In this document: piece by piece, positions 1-7,252 of the stretch
Layout: each line of letters starts with the position of its first letter
Position numbering within the stretch: the stretch's first letter is position 1
DNA from: JABJPE01 sp036340215
GTDB taxonomy: Bacteria > Pseudomonadota > Gammaproteobacteria > Comchoanobacterales > Comchoanobacteraceae
NCBI GenBank assembly: GCA_036340215.1
Contig: JAYYZF010000078.1
Coordinates: 1 to 27,990, forward strand
DNA: 27,990 bases
Direction of reading: 5' to 3'
The notes under the pieces: model-generated
Databases searched by the model: none
What the model was told of the DNA's origin: nothing
The model's input: only the letters and a program-made list of their open reading frames with translations
Made by a program: the position numbers and the translations under genes

Positions 1-233
1 CTCCACACTGGAATTCCCAAGGGAGAGGAAATTTTATCAAGATCAACTAAAATGAAATTTTTATTATTTCCCAAGAAGTCATGCTTATCTAAATTAATTA
101 TTGCAGTTTTATAGATGAAATAATCACTATTCTGGGTATGAAGCCAATAAAAACATTTGCCAAGTTCAAATGCCTTTTTAGGTAATGGTATTCTGCTAAT
201 AGGACAGTGTTTAGGATCTCTATTATTTTTCAT
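1..233 (-). CDS. Ankyrin-family protein, N-terminal part only (cut by window edge)
   Basis: The reading frame opens at an ATG at 231-233 on the minus strand and runs open to base 1, so only about the first 77 residues are visible. They align without gaps to the N-terminus of the 908-aa ankyrin protein that follows at 245-2971. Both begin with a few charged residues, then CPIS, a Pro-containing loop, ELGK, FYWLHTQN, and a block that is identical from KTAIINLDKH onward. The gene therefore looks like the second member of a tandem pair. It starts 11 nt after the stop codon of the first gene, and a purine-rich AGGG overlapping that stop codon can serve as its ribosome binding site, which suggests translational coupling. 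No ankyrin repeat is visible in this fragment, so the assignment rests on paralogy alone. Confidence 0.8.
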   Translation of the reverse strand, partial: MKNNRDPKHCPISRIPLPKKAFELGKCFYWLHTQNSDYFIYKTAIINLDKHDFLGNNKNFILVDLDKISSPLGIPVW

Positions 234-244
234 ATATTTCAGCC

Positions 245-2971
245 CTAAGTTATCTTAGCAATTTTTTCTTGTGTTATTTCTGCATCATTAGAATCAGAGT
301 CACGAGGCCTTTTATTATTTAGTAAAGAGTTTTCTACTAAATAATTACTATAGTTTTTATCAGATCTTAAGTGCTCTAAAACCATAAGATATACTCTAGA
401 ACTTTTGCCCTTTGCACTATAATTACCGCTCTTTTTCCTATTATCTTCGTCTTTAATTTTCGCAATCTTAACAGCACTAAGATTTTTCTTGTTTTCCAAA
501 TTTATATTGGCACCTTGTGATATTAAAGATCTTACAACATTACATGATTGATGAATACAAGCTAGATGAAGAGCAGTATCTCCACTGCTGGAAAACTGAT
601 CTATTTTTGCGCCTTTTTCTATGAGGTAATAAACTATTTCATGTCTATCTAAAATTGAGAATAAGTGTATAGGGGCATGGCCTTCATTATTTTTTATTTC
701 CAATAAAGCTCCAGCATTTACTAAAGTTTTTACAGCTTCTAACGTTCTAACTAGATGAAGAGGAGTATTGCCATCCTTATCTGTGGCGTTAGGATCAGCT
801 CCTTTCTTTAAAAAATATTGCGCAGCCGCAAGTTTTCTATTTTTAGAAACAATGTGTAGAGGGTTATTGCCATCGTTATCTTTTATTCGCATTACTTCGG
901 GGTTTTGATCGTATAAAAATTTTATGAAACGTGATTCATTCCTATTGCAGGCGGTATGCAGAGGAGTCTCACCTAAATTATTTTTTATAGTGGTTATATC
1001 CTTACCTCCACTTTTAGTTAGAACACTAATTGTTTTCATACTACTACAAAAGTGTCTAGCTAAAGTATGTAAGGGAGTATTCCCATTTATATTTTTAATT
1101 TTAGTTAATTTGCCACCGCTTTGTTCTGTGAGTATATCAATAATATCTATAAAACGACTATCATTGCGAATCTCTTTTATTGGAGAATTACATAAAATGT
1201 GCATAGGAGTATTGCCTTCATTTGTTGTCAGATTAGTAATTTTTTCCCCACCATTCTCAGTTAAAATTTTTACAATATGTTTTTGACCAAACATACACGC
1301 AATATGAATATATGAGCAAAATTTGTCTAAATATGAGCAAAATTTGTCTAAGACTCGATATTGCTTAGTATTAAAAACTTCATAAATATTTATACCATCA
1401 TTTATAAGGTTTATAGTTTTAAAAATATCTCCATTCTTACAAGAGTGATACATTTTAGAGATAAGCTCTTCTGCATCAAGAGATGTAATAGTATTTGTAT
1501 TGGTTATTAAGTTATTATTTGACTCATCTTTACTTATTTTTATTAGTTCTTCATACGTACTTATGTGACCCACTATTTTAGCTACATCAGCTGGTGTCTG
1601 GTTTTTGTTGTTTTTAGAGTTTATATCTGCACCCTTAGCTACTAGATATCTAATTATTTCTATATGATTGTATTTGCATGCTATATGCAATGGTGTTGAT
1701 CCAGCTTTGGTTTTGATTGCAGTAATTTCTTTACCTCCTTTTTCAATGAGAAGCTCGGCAATATCTTTATATCCTCTAGCGCATGCAATATGTAAAGGTG
1801 TGCTACCATTACTAATTTCTCTGTTAATGAGATTCGCCCCTCCTTTTTCAATAAGAAGCTTTGCAATATCTTTATGTCCTGCTGTGAATGCAATATGTAA
1901 AGGTGTTTCTCCATCTTTGTTTTTAATTGTGGTAAGCTCTTGCTCACCTTTGTCAAGTAGAAGCTCAGTAATATCTTTATGTCCTGCATGGCATGCAATA
2001 TGTAATGGTACACTGCCATCAATATTTTTCATTTTGCTAAGATTGATTCCACCATACTTTAAAATTATTTTACATTCGGCAATATTGCCTCTGAAAGCAG
2101 CATTATGAAGTAAATTATTGTAAGTTTCTGATTTAACTTCTTCTAAATTTCCACCTTTTATTAGGAAATTGTAAATATTTTCATCAGATATTCCTTTCTC
2201 AAAAAAAATACTCCCTTTGTCAATTTTACTTTGTTGCTGCTGATAAATTCTAGCTTGATATGAAGTGTTGTTTCCTTCTTTGTAATCAAAGTTTGATTGG
2301 CAGGACCAAAAGCTATAATCGTATGGTTTTCTCCTTAAAGCATTGTAAATTTCATGAGGGCTAATATTATTTTTGTTTTTTTTATGTTGGTTTGCTCCTA
2401 AGCTGATTAATAGCTGAGCTAAAGAAGAGTCACGCATAGCTATGACTAGGTGAAGAGGGGAGTTGCCATCTTTATCTACTGCATGTAGTAGTTCGGGATT
2501 ATTGTTGATAATTTCTGTAATTTTTATATTGCTCTTACTAGTTAGGATGGCATTAAACAATATATTTGTTTCAGGATAAGATTTTACTTTGATAATAGTT
2601 TCGACAGTTAAACGTTCGTATATACTTCTTAAAAACCTACTATAGTCGTTATAATCATAACAGTCTTGAATAGAATACTGCTGGTAGATATGACTATCAT
2701 CAAGTTTAGGCCAGTTGCAGTATATATCTCGAGCATTACTCCACACTGGAATTCCCAAGGGAGAGGAAATTTTATCAAGATCAACTAAAATGAAATTTTT
2801 ATTATTTCCCAAGAAGTCATGCTTATCTAAATTAATTATTGCAGTTTTACAGATGAAATAATCATCATTCTGGGTATGAAGCCAATAGAAGTTTTTTCCA
2901 AGTTCATAGGGATCTTCAGGTAAAACATTTATGCTAATCGGGCAAACTTTCTGATTTTTGTTAGTTATCAT
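245..2971 (-). CDS. Large ankyrin-repeat protein (908 aa), possible host-directed effector
   Basis: The sequence shows about 14 ankyrin units of the form (G)xTPLHIA..G...I..LLI..GG. They lie roughly at residues 165-200, 285-455 and 553-825, separated by less regular linkers at about 200-280 and 460-540. Residues 1-130 form a separate N-terminal region, with a CPIS motif at residues 10-13, that is shared with the neighbouring paralogue. The C-terminus is polar and carries KRPR at 887-890. No signal peptide or membrane segment is visible. Ankyrin repeats mediate protein-protein contacts, and long ankyrin proteins in intracellular gammaproteobacteria are often secreted effectors; that role is inference here. 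An exact 21-bp tandem duplication makes LDKFCSY occur twice at 541-554. The start at 2971 has a purine-rich AAAGAGA upstream and a good promoter further out (3011-3039). Confidence 0.9.
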   Translation of the reverse strand: MITNKNQKVCPISINVLPEDPYELGKNFYWLHTQNDDYFICKTAIINLDKHDFLGNNKNFILVDLDKISSPLGIPVWSNARDIYCNWPKLDDSHIYQQYSIQDCYDYNDYSRFLRSIYERLTVETIIKVKSYPETNILFNAILTSKSNIKITEIINNNPELLHAVDKDGNSPLHLVIAMRDSSLAQLLISLGANQHKKNKNNISPHEIYNALRRKPYDYSFWSCQSNFDYKEGNNTSYQARIYQQQQSKIDKGSIFFEKGISDENIYNFLIKGGNLEEVKSETYNNLLHNAAFRGNIAECKIILKYGGINLSKMKNIDGSVPLHIACHAGHKDITELLLDKGEQELTTIKNKDGETPLHIAFTAGHKDIAKLLIEKGGANLINREISNGSTPLHIACARGYKDIAELLIEKGGKEITAIKTKAGSTPLHIACKYNHIEIIRYLVAKGADINSKNNKNQTPADVAKIVGHISTYEELIKISKDESNNNLITNTNTITSLDAEELISKMYHSCKNGDIFKTINLINDGINIYEVFNTKQYRVLDKFCSYLDKFCSYIHIACMFGQKHIVKILTENGGEKITNLTTNEGNTPMHILCNSPIKEIRNDSRFIDIIDILTEQSGGKLTKIKNINGNTPLHTLARHFCSSMKTISVLTKSGGKDITTIKNNLGETPLHTACNRNESRFIKFLYDQNPEVMRIKDNDGNNPLHIVSKNRKLAAAQYFLKKGADPNATDKDGNTPLHLVRTLEAVKTLVNAGALLEIKNNEGHAPIHLFSILDRHEIVYYLIEKGAKIDQFSSSGDTALHLACIHQSCNVVRSLISQGANINLENKKNLSAVKIAKIKDEDNRKKSGNYSAKGKSSRVYLMVLEHLRSDKNYSNYLVENSLLNNKRPRDSDSNDAEITQEKIAKIT
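1310..1351. repeat. Perfect 21-bp tandem duplication inside the ankyrin gene
   Basis: Bases 1310-1330 and 1331-1351 are identical 21-mers lying end to end; identity stops on both sides. The period is a multiple of three, so the reading frame is kept and the protein carries LDKFCSY twice in a row (residues 541-554). The complete identity points to a recent slippage or duplication event. Confidence 0.95.
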
Positions 2972-3010
2972 ATTATATTATCTCTTTAGTTTGTTATTAA
3001 ATATGTACAA

Positions 3011-3039
3011 ATGTTATTTATTTAATTGTCTATTGTCAA
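3011..3039 (-). promoter_or_regulatory. Sigma70-type promoter for the ankyrin gene pair
   Basis: Read on the minus strand, TTGACA (3034-3039) is followed after exactly 17 nt by TAACAT (3011-3016). The expected transcription start is near 3004, giving a leader of about 30 nt to the ATG at 2971. The -35 box is a perfect consensus. A short direct repeat ATTGTC occurs twice on the plus strand at 3025-3030 and 3032-3037, overlapping the -35; it could be a regulator half-site but may be chance in AT-rich DNA. Confidence 0.55.
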
Positions 3040-3189
3040 TTTTTTAATTATCTTAAATTATTTTTTTGAGATTAATTATGTATTATCTTCAAAATTTTAT
3101 ATATTCGCGTTTTAAATGATATTAAAAGTGTTCTAATATCTTTAAATTAATGCTGACATGATTATTAAATTTTTCTTTCTATCTTGTTA

Positions 3190-3198
3190 TGCTAAAAT
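3190..3198 (+). promoter_or_regulatory. Extended -10 promoter of xthA
   Basis: TGC followed by TAAAAT (TAAAAT at 3193-3198) is an extended -10 element 25 nt upstream of the xthA ATG. No good -35 is visible, which is normal for extended -10 promoters. Because it lies downstream of the more upstream in-frame ATG at 3158, it supports the start at 3224. Confidence 0.4.
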
Positions 3199-3223
3199 TT
3201 TTCTTGTATGCAGGAGAATCAAT

Positions 3224-3991
3224 ATGAGAATAATAACTTGTAATCTAAATGGTATTCGAGCAGCAGCAAAAAAAGGTTTTTTTAGCTGGGTAATTTCACA
3301 GAATCCTGATTTTATTTGCGTACAGGAAACTAAAGCTCAGATGAACACCTTAGATCTTAAGGAATTATATCTTGCTGGTTATTATCATTACTTCTCAGAT
3401 GCAGTAAAGAAGGGTTATAGTGGTGTTGGTATTTATAGTAAAAGTAAACCAGATAAAATAATAACAAAGATGGAGCTTGATTGGGCTGATGATGAGGGCC
3501 GATATATTGAGATTATTGTTGATGATTTACATATTATCTCAACTTATTTTCCATCTGGTTCAAGTGGTGATTTAAGACAGGATCTAAAATATGAATTTAT
3601 GTCTCATTTTGAGAAGTTCCAGCTTGCTGACATAATATCTAAGAAAAAGTCAGCAGTAATATGTGGTGATATAAATATTGTACATACTGAAAAAGATATC
3701 AAAAACTGGCGCAGTAACCAGAAAAATTCTGGATGCTTGCCACAGGAGCGTGAATGGCTTGAGCATTGCTTCAGTAATCTCGGTTTTTTAGACGCCTTTC
3801 GTCAAAAAAATAATAATCATGATGAATATAGTTGGTGGTCAAATCGTGGTAGGGCATGGGAGAATAACGTTGGCTGGCGTATTGACTATCAAATTTTATC
3901 TCCTAATTTTGAATTAGTAACCGATAAAGTAAAAATTTATAAGGAACAACGTTTTTCTGATCATGCGCCATGTATATTCGATTATATTTAA
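3224..3991 (+). CDS. xthA: Exodeoxyribonuclease III / AP endonuclease (ExoIII family)
   Basis: This 255-aa protein belongs to the Mg-dependent endonuclease/exonuclease/phosphatase fold that incises DNA at abasic sites and degrades 3' ends in base excision repair. Motifs appear in the right order: CNLNGIRAA near the N-terminus, then VQETK with Glu35 as a metal ligand, GVGIYSK, EGRYIE, YFPSG, GDINIVHTEKDI (the catalytic Asp/Asn strand), NVGWRIDYQ and the terminal SDHAP (catalytic Asp-His). The start at 3224 is preceded by AGGAG with 7 nt spacing. The ATG at 3158 would add 22 hydrophobic, non-conserved residues and lies upstream of the likely promoter. The gene stands alone, divergent from the ankyrin genes. 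The whole catalytic set is intact, so I expect an active enzyme. Confidence 0.95.
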   Translation: MRIITCNLNGIRAAAKKGFFSWVISQNPDFICVQETKAQMNTLDLKELYLAGYYHYFSDAVKKGYSGVGIYSKSKPDKIITKMELDWADDEGRYIEIIVDDLHIISTYFPSGSSGDLRQDLKYEFMSHFEKFQLADIISKKKSAVICGDINIVHTEKDIKNWRSNQKNSGCLPQEREWLEHCFSNLGFLDAFRQKNNNHDEYSWWSNRGRAWENNVGWRIDYQILSPNFELVTDKVKIYKEQRFSDHAPCIFDYI

Positions 3992-4033
3992 ACGCTATAT
4001 TTTAAAAATAAAGGTTATGATTAGATTTTACTG

Positions 4034-4054
4034 GAGCTGAACTAGGCTCTTTTT
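4034..4054 (+). terminator. Weak terminator-like hairpin after xthA
   Basis: GAGCT (4034-4038) can pair with GGCTC (4045-4049) across a 6-nt loop, including one G-U pair, and is followed directly by five T residues. The stem is short, so this is tentative. Confidence 0.3.
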
Positions 4055-4131
4055 ATGCTTTTTCAATGATATTTTGCGCAAAGTTTTTTATTTAATTTAG
4101 TTACTTTTCCGCTTTATTTATGATAAAAATT

Positions 4132-4140
4132 TGCTACAAT
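4132..4140 (+). promoter_or_regulatory. Extended -10 promoter of the tolB-pal-cpoB unit
   Basis: TGC-TACAAT (TACAAT at 4135-4140) is a near-consensus extended -10 element 25 nt upstream of the first ATG of the cluster. It has the same geometry as the element before xthA. A TTTATT at 4113-4118 could be a poor -35 with 16-nt spacing. Confidence 0.45.
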
Positions 4141-4165
4141 TGAATTTGGGATCTTGGAGTGTTAC

Positions 4166-4441
4166 ATGTCCTCTCTAAAAATAAGCTGGGCACTATTGCT
4201 AATGTTAAGTCTTCAGACTTATGCAACTGAAGTTATGTCAGACAAGACACTCATGCTCAGCGCGGACAAATGTAAAAATTGGCGCCAACACTCCATTAAT
4301 GATATTGAAGTAGCTAATAGTTGTTTGGTTGATTTTTTGAACAAAAATGCGTATTTTACAAAAAAAAATAAGTTTGACACTAGCCAGAAGTTTTCATTAC
4401 CAGTTATAACTTCACTTTCTGCAAATAGGGCTTTAGCCTAG
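4166..4441 (+). CDS. Small secreted protein of unknown function, first gene of the tolB cluster
   Basis: The 91-aa product begins with an evident signal peptide: a Lys, then a hydrophobic core ALLLMLSL and a likely cleavage after TYA. The mature part is about 70 residues, polar, with two cysteines about 17 residues apart that could form a disulfide in the periplasm. I recognise no family. It is not like the TolA C-terminal domain, although tolA normally precedes tolB. ATG 4166 is chosen because GGAG lies 6 nt upstream; an in-frame TTG at 4154 would overlap that site. The stop codon overlaps the GGGG used as the tolB ribosome binding site, so it is co-transcribed and probably coupled with tolB. 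A role in the Tol-Pal envelope system is suggested only by position. Confidence 0.7.
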   Translation: MSSLKISWALLLMLSLQTYATEVMSDKTLMLSADKCKNWRQHSINDIEVANSCLVDFLNKNAYFTKKNKFDTSQKFSLPVITSLSANRALA

Positions 4442-4448
4442 GGGTACT

Positions 4449-5795
4449 ATGCAAAATTTATACTCAAAGTTAGTAATATTATTATCACTTTTTTTTGCAC
4501 TAGAGTGCAATGCTGCCGGCAAGCTTGAGTTAACTCAGGGGGTCTACGGTGGTATGCCTATCGTTGTAACTGTTTCAGGTCAAAAAAATGATCTTGATAA
4601 TAAACTATCGACACAACTAAGCACCTTAGTTTCACGAAACTTAGCGCTAACCGGAGAGTTAAAGGTAATTAATGGCGATAGTTACTTACCAACTTTAGAT
4701 GTCATTGCTGATTATCAAAAAAATGGTATAACGTATGTGGCTTTTGCAAAACTTGAAAATCAAAGCTTTGGAAGTGATTATAACCTAACACTGATATTCT
4801 ATGATCTTATGAATGATAAGAACCTAGACTTCACACGCCCAAAAAAAATATTTAAGTATAGATTTAGTAGTTCTGAGATAGAAGAGTTTGGTAATGTTCT
4901 CGCTGACGATATTTATGAAAGTATTACCAACGTTAAGGGTGTTTTTTCAACTAAGTTAGCATATGTTATGTTGAAAAAGAAATATGGCATGAAGCCTCAA
5001 TATGATCTGAAAATATCTAATTTTGACGGCGCACACACAAAAACAATACTTACTAGCAATGAGCCTATAATGTCACCAAGTTGGTCACATGATGGTAAAA
5101 AAATGGCTTATGTTTCCTTCGAAGAAAATAGATCAGCTATTTTTATCCATGATATTGAGAGTGGCTCGAGGGAAAAAATTTCAGATATTAACGGTGTTAA
5201 TTCTTCCCCTTCATGGTCTCATGATGATAAGAAGTTAGCTTTGGTTTTAGCTGATAGTGGCTTTACAAAAATTTATGAATATGAAATAGAGTCAAAGAAA
5301 AGAAGACAGCTAACATTTGGAAACTCCTTAGATACCGAACCAGTATGGGCAGCTGATGATAAGTTTTTATATTTCACTTCCAATCGTGGAGGACGTCCTC
5401 AGATTTATCGCTATGATTACCCGAGTTCAAACTCTGATAGGGTTACTTTCAAAGGAGATTACAATGCCTGCCCCGACATTTCGAATGACTCAAATTATCT
5501 AACCTTTTTGCATAGAGAAGGCGGTTTATATTTTTTAGCTATGCAAGACTTAAGATCTGGCAAGCTAAAGGTGCTTTCTAGAGATGAGTACGAGGAGTCT
5601 CCAACTTTCTCTCCTAATGGCCAAATAATAGCATATGCTAGTCATTATGGAGGTCGAGGTGTTTTAGGCTTCGTTTCACTTGATGGCATGATTAAATGGT
5701 TGTTGCCAGCTGCTGGAGGAGATATTCAAGAGCCTGCATGGTCGCCCTTTATTTCCAAAAGATCTCATTTTATTTTAGATGAAACAACTATATAG
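4449..5795 (+). CDS. tolB: Tol-Pal system beta-propeller protein TolB
   Basis: The 448-aa protein has a signal peptide (hydrophobic core LVILLSLFFAL, cleavage near NAA), an N-terminal domain to about residue 170, and a C-terminal six-bladed propeller. The blades show as repeated PSWSHDGKKMAYVS-like units: SPSWSHDG, SPSWSHDD, EPVWAADD, CPDISND, SPTFSPNG and EPAWSPF. TolB is periplasmic and binds Pal and TolA, linking the outer membrane to the inner-membrane TolQRA motor during division. It begins 7 nt after the preceding stop codon and ends 8 nt before pal. The length is normal for the family. tolQ, tolR and tolA are not in the window, so they must lie elsewhere in the genome or be absent. Confidence 0.97.
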   Translation: MQNLYSKLVILLSLFFALECNAAGKLELTQGVYGGMPIVVTVSGQKNDLDNKLSTQLSTLVSRNLALTGELKVINGDSYLPTLDVIADYQKNGITYVAFAKLENQSFGSDYNLTLIFYDLMNDKNLDFTRPKKIFKYRFSSSEIEEFGNVLADDIYESITNVKGVFSTKLAYVMLKKKYGMKPQYDLKISNFDGAHTKTILTSNEPIMSPSWSHDGKKMAYVSFEENRSAIFIHDIESGSREKISDINGVNSSPSWSHDDKKLALVLADSGFTKIYEYEIESKKRRQLTFGNSLDTEPVWAADDKFLYFTSNRGGRPQIYRYDYPSSNSDRVTFKGDYNACPDISNDSNYLTFLHREGGLYFLAMQDLRSGKLKVLSRDEYEESPTFSPNGQIIAYASHYGGRGVLGFVSLDGMIKWLLPAAGGDIQEPAWSPFISKRSHFILDETTI

Positions 5796-5803
5796 GAAGA
5801 AAA

Positions 5804-6328
5804 ATGTACTTAAGGTTTACTTTAACTGTTTTCACACTTCTTTTGTTATACTCATGTAGCGATAACTCTAACGTTATAAATGATATTAACAAATCTTTTT
5901 CAAATTGGCAGGATTCTCCAGAAAGTGTTAAGGTCTTCCCAGATCAAACTAATTCTGATGCGGAATCATTGCAGTGGCAACCCAAGGTTTCCAAGGGAGC
6001 AGTTGATATTATTAATTTCTCTTTTGATAGTTCGTCTATATCTACCGAGGATATAGAGAAAATTAAAGATCACGCTAAATTATCAATCTCAAAAAATTAT
6101 ATAGTCAGAATACTTGGTCATTCCGACGAGCGTGGTAGCCGCGAATATAATATCTCTTTAGGTTGGAAGCGTGCTAAATCCGTGGCTCTTTATTTTGAGC
6201 AATTTGGAGTTCCATCTGACAGAATTATGATCGTTAGTTATGGTAAGGAAAAACCTATGGCATATGGCCATAAACCATCTGCCTGGGCTAAAAATAGAAG
6301 AGTAGAAATATATTATCAGGAGTCTTAA
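5804..6328 (+). CDS. pal: Peptidoglycan-associated lipoprotein Pal
   Basis: The 174-aa protein starts with a lipoprotein signal ending in LYSC, so Cys18 should be lipidated and anchor it in the outer membrane. After a linker of about 55 residues comes an OmpA-type domain. It begins at INFSFDSS, contains the peptidoglycan-binding motif GHSDERGSREYN and the S.GWKRAK helix, and ends with KNRRVEIYY. This domain binds diaminopimelate in peptidoglycan and also contacts TolB. The gene follows tolB after 8 nt with AGGAAG as ribosome binding site. The lipobox is slightly unusual, with Tyr at -2, but acceptable. Confidence 0.96.
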   Translation: MYLRFTLTVFTLLLLYSCSDNSNVINDINKSFSNWQDSPESVKVFPDQTNSDAESLQWQPKVSKGAVDIINFSFDSSSISTEDIEKIKDHAKLSISKNYIVRILGHSDERGSREYNISLGWKRAKSVALYFEQFGVPSDRIMIVSYGKEKPMAYGHKPSAWAKNRRVEIYYQES

Positions 6329-6331
6329 ATT

Positions 6332-7093
6332 ATGAGAAGAGTATTAACACAAATAATTATAGTTGGATTTTTTCTCCCAAGCATTACTTTTGCGAGCGAA
6401 GCCATCAATCCTAGTCAAGTTACTGGCCAGACAGAGGTAGCTGAAAACTCTTATGACTCTTATGGTATGAGTATACAGGAACAGTTGGGCGCATTAAGCA
6501 AGCAATTAACTCATTTTCAGCAGCAAAATTATATTGAAAAGATCCACGAAGTGCAGAAAGAGGTTCAAGCACTTAGAGGTATGATTGATGTCCAGTCTCA
6601 TGAGTTAAGCACTTTAAAGCAGCAACTTTCAAATGCAAAGTCTAGTTTAGGTGTTCCCCAACAGGAAAAGATTATTATCTCCGATAATAACCATGATGCT
6701 AAAGAGCCAAACCTTTCAGTGGATGAGGAGACAAATAGATATAAAAGTGCATTTACATATTTAAAAAATAAAGATTATGATAATGCAATTGCCAATTTTA
6801 ATAAGTTTGTAGTAGATTTTCCAACCGGAAATTACACTCCAAATTGTCATTATTGGTTAGGTGAGATATATATTCTTCAGGGTAAAAATGAACTTGCTGA
6901 AGCTAACTTGCAGAAAGTTATAACAAATTTCCCAGAGCATAATAAAGTTCCTGACGCTATTCTGAAGTTGGCAGTAGTAAATGTGAATATGAAGAAACTT
7001 GATATTGCTCGTGATTATATCAAGACTCTTGAGAAGGATTATCCTACCACAACAGCTGCTAGAATGGCAAAATTACAGTTGGGAAGTATTTAA
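6332..7093 (+). CDS. cpoB: Cell division coordinator CpoB (YbgF)
   Basis: The 253-aa periplasmic protein has a signal peptide ending near TFA, then a coiled-coil segment from about residue 45 to 105 rich in Gln, Leu and Glu that resembles the trimerising region of YbgF. The C-terminal part, from about 130, holds tetratricopeptide-type repeats (YKSAFTYLKNKDYDNAI..F..F; NCHYWLGEIYILQGK..LAEANLQKVI; PDAILKLAVVNVNMKKLDIARDYI). In characterised bacteria CpoB couples Tol energy to PBP1B-LpoB activity during constriction. It starts 3 nt after pal, with its ribosome binding site inside the end of pal, and closes the tolB-pal-cpoB unit. Confidence 0.93.
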   Translation: MRRVLTQIIIVGFFLPSITFASEAINPSQVTGQTEVAENSYDSYGMSIQEQLGALSKQLTHFQQQNYIEKIHEVQKEVQALRGMIDVQSHELSTLKQQLSNAKSSLGVPQQEKIIISDNNHDAKEPNLSVDEETNRYKSAFTYLKNKDYDNAIANFNKFVVDFPTGNYTPNCHYWLGEIYILQGKNELAEANLQKVITNFPEHNKVPDAILKLAVVNVNMKKLDIARDYIKTLEKDYPTTTAARMAKLQLGSI

Positions 7094-7116
7094 TTAACAT
7101 AAATATAAGAAAGAAC

Positions 7117-7145
7117 TTGCTCTTTTGTTAAGCAGGTATTAATAT
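7117..7145 (+). promoter_or_regulatory. Candidate promoter of the tRNA-Lys/prfB/lysS unit
   Basis: TTGCTC (7117-7122) is separated by 17 nt from TAATAT (7140-7145), placing a start about 10 nt before the tRNA. Box matches are modest, but position and spacing fit. Confidence 0.4.
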
Positions 7146-7161
7146 TACAACGTTGCTATTT

Positions 7162-7237
7162 GGGTCGTTAGCTCAGTTGGTAGAGCATCGGGCTTTTAAC
7201 CCGCTGGTCGTGCGTTCGAGTCGCACACGACCCACCA
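7162..7237 (+). tRNA. tRNA-Lys (anticodon UUU)
   Basis: A complete cloverleaf of 76 nt with encoded CCA. The acceptor stem is GGGTCGT paired to ACGACCC with discriminator A. The D arm is GCTC/GAGC, the anticodon loop CTTTTAA with TTT at 7195-7197, and the T arm has the standard TTCGAGT loop. The outermost anticodon-stem position (27-43) is a T/C mismatch, leaving four pairs. The body closely follows bacterial tRNA-Lys. The gene lies 15 nt before prfB, and lysS, encoding its cognate synthetase, is next in the unit. Confidence 0.98.
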
Positions 7238-7252
7238 TCTAATTCTAAAACT

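Noticed and set aside
1681..2022. Second minus-strand frame inside the ankyrin gene
   Set aside because: Its repeated pattern (LYILHA, DIKILPSF) is the ankyrin array read in another frame.
924..2108. Open frames on the plus strand opposite the ankyrin gene (924-1286, 1668-2108)
   Set aside because: They are antisense shadows of the repeat array; their periodic hydrophobic sequence mirrors the ankyrin codons, and no ribosome binding sites are present.
3158..3223. Upstream ATG extension of xthA
   Set aside because: It lies upstream of the likely promoter and adds residues not seen in the family; ATG 3224 has AGGAG at 7 nt.
4166..4441. Remnant of tolA
   Set aside because: Its sequence and length do not match the TolA membrane, helical or C-terminal domains; it has a cleavable signal peptide instead.
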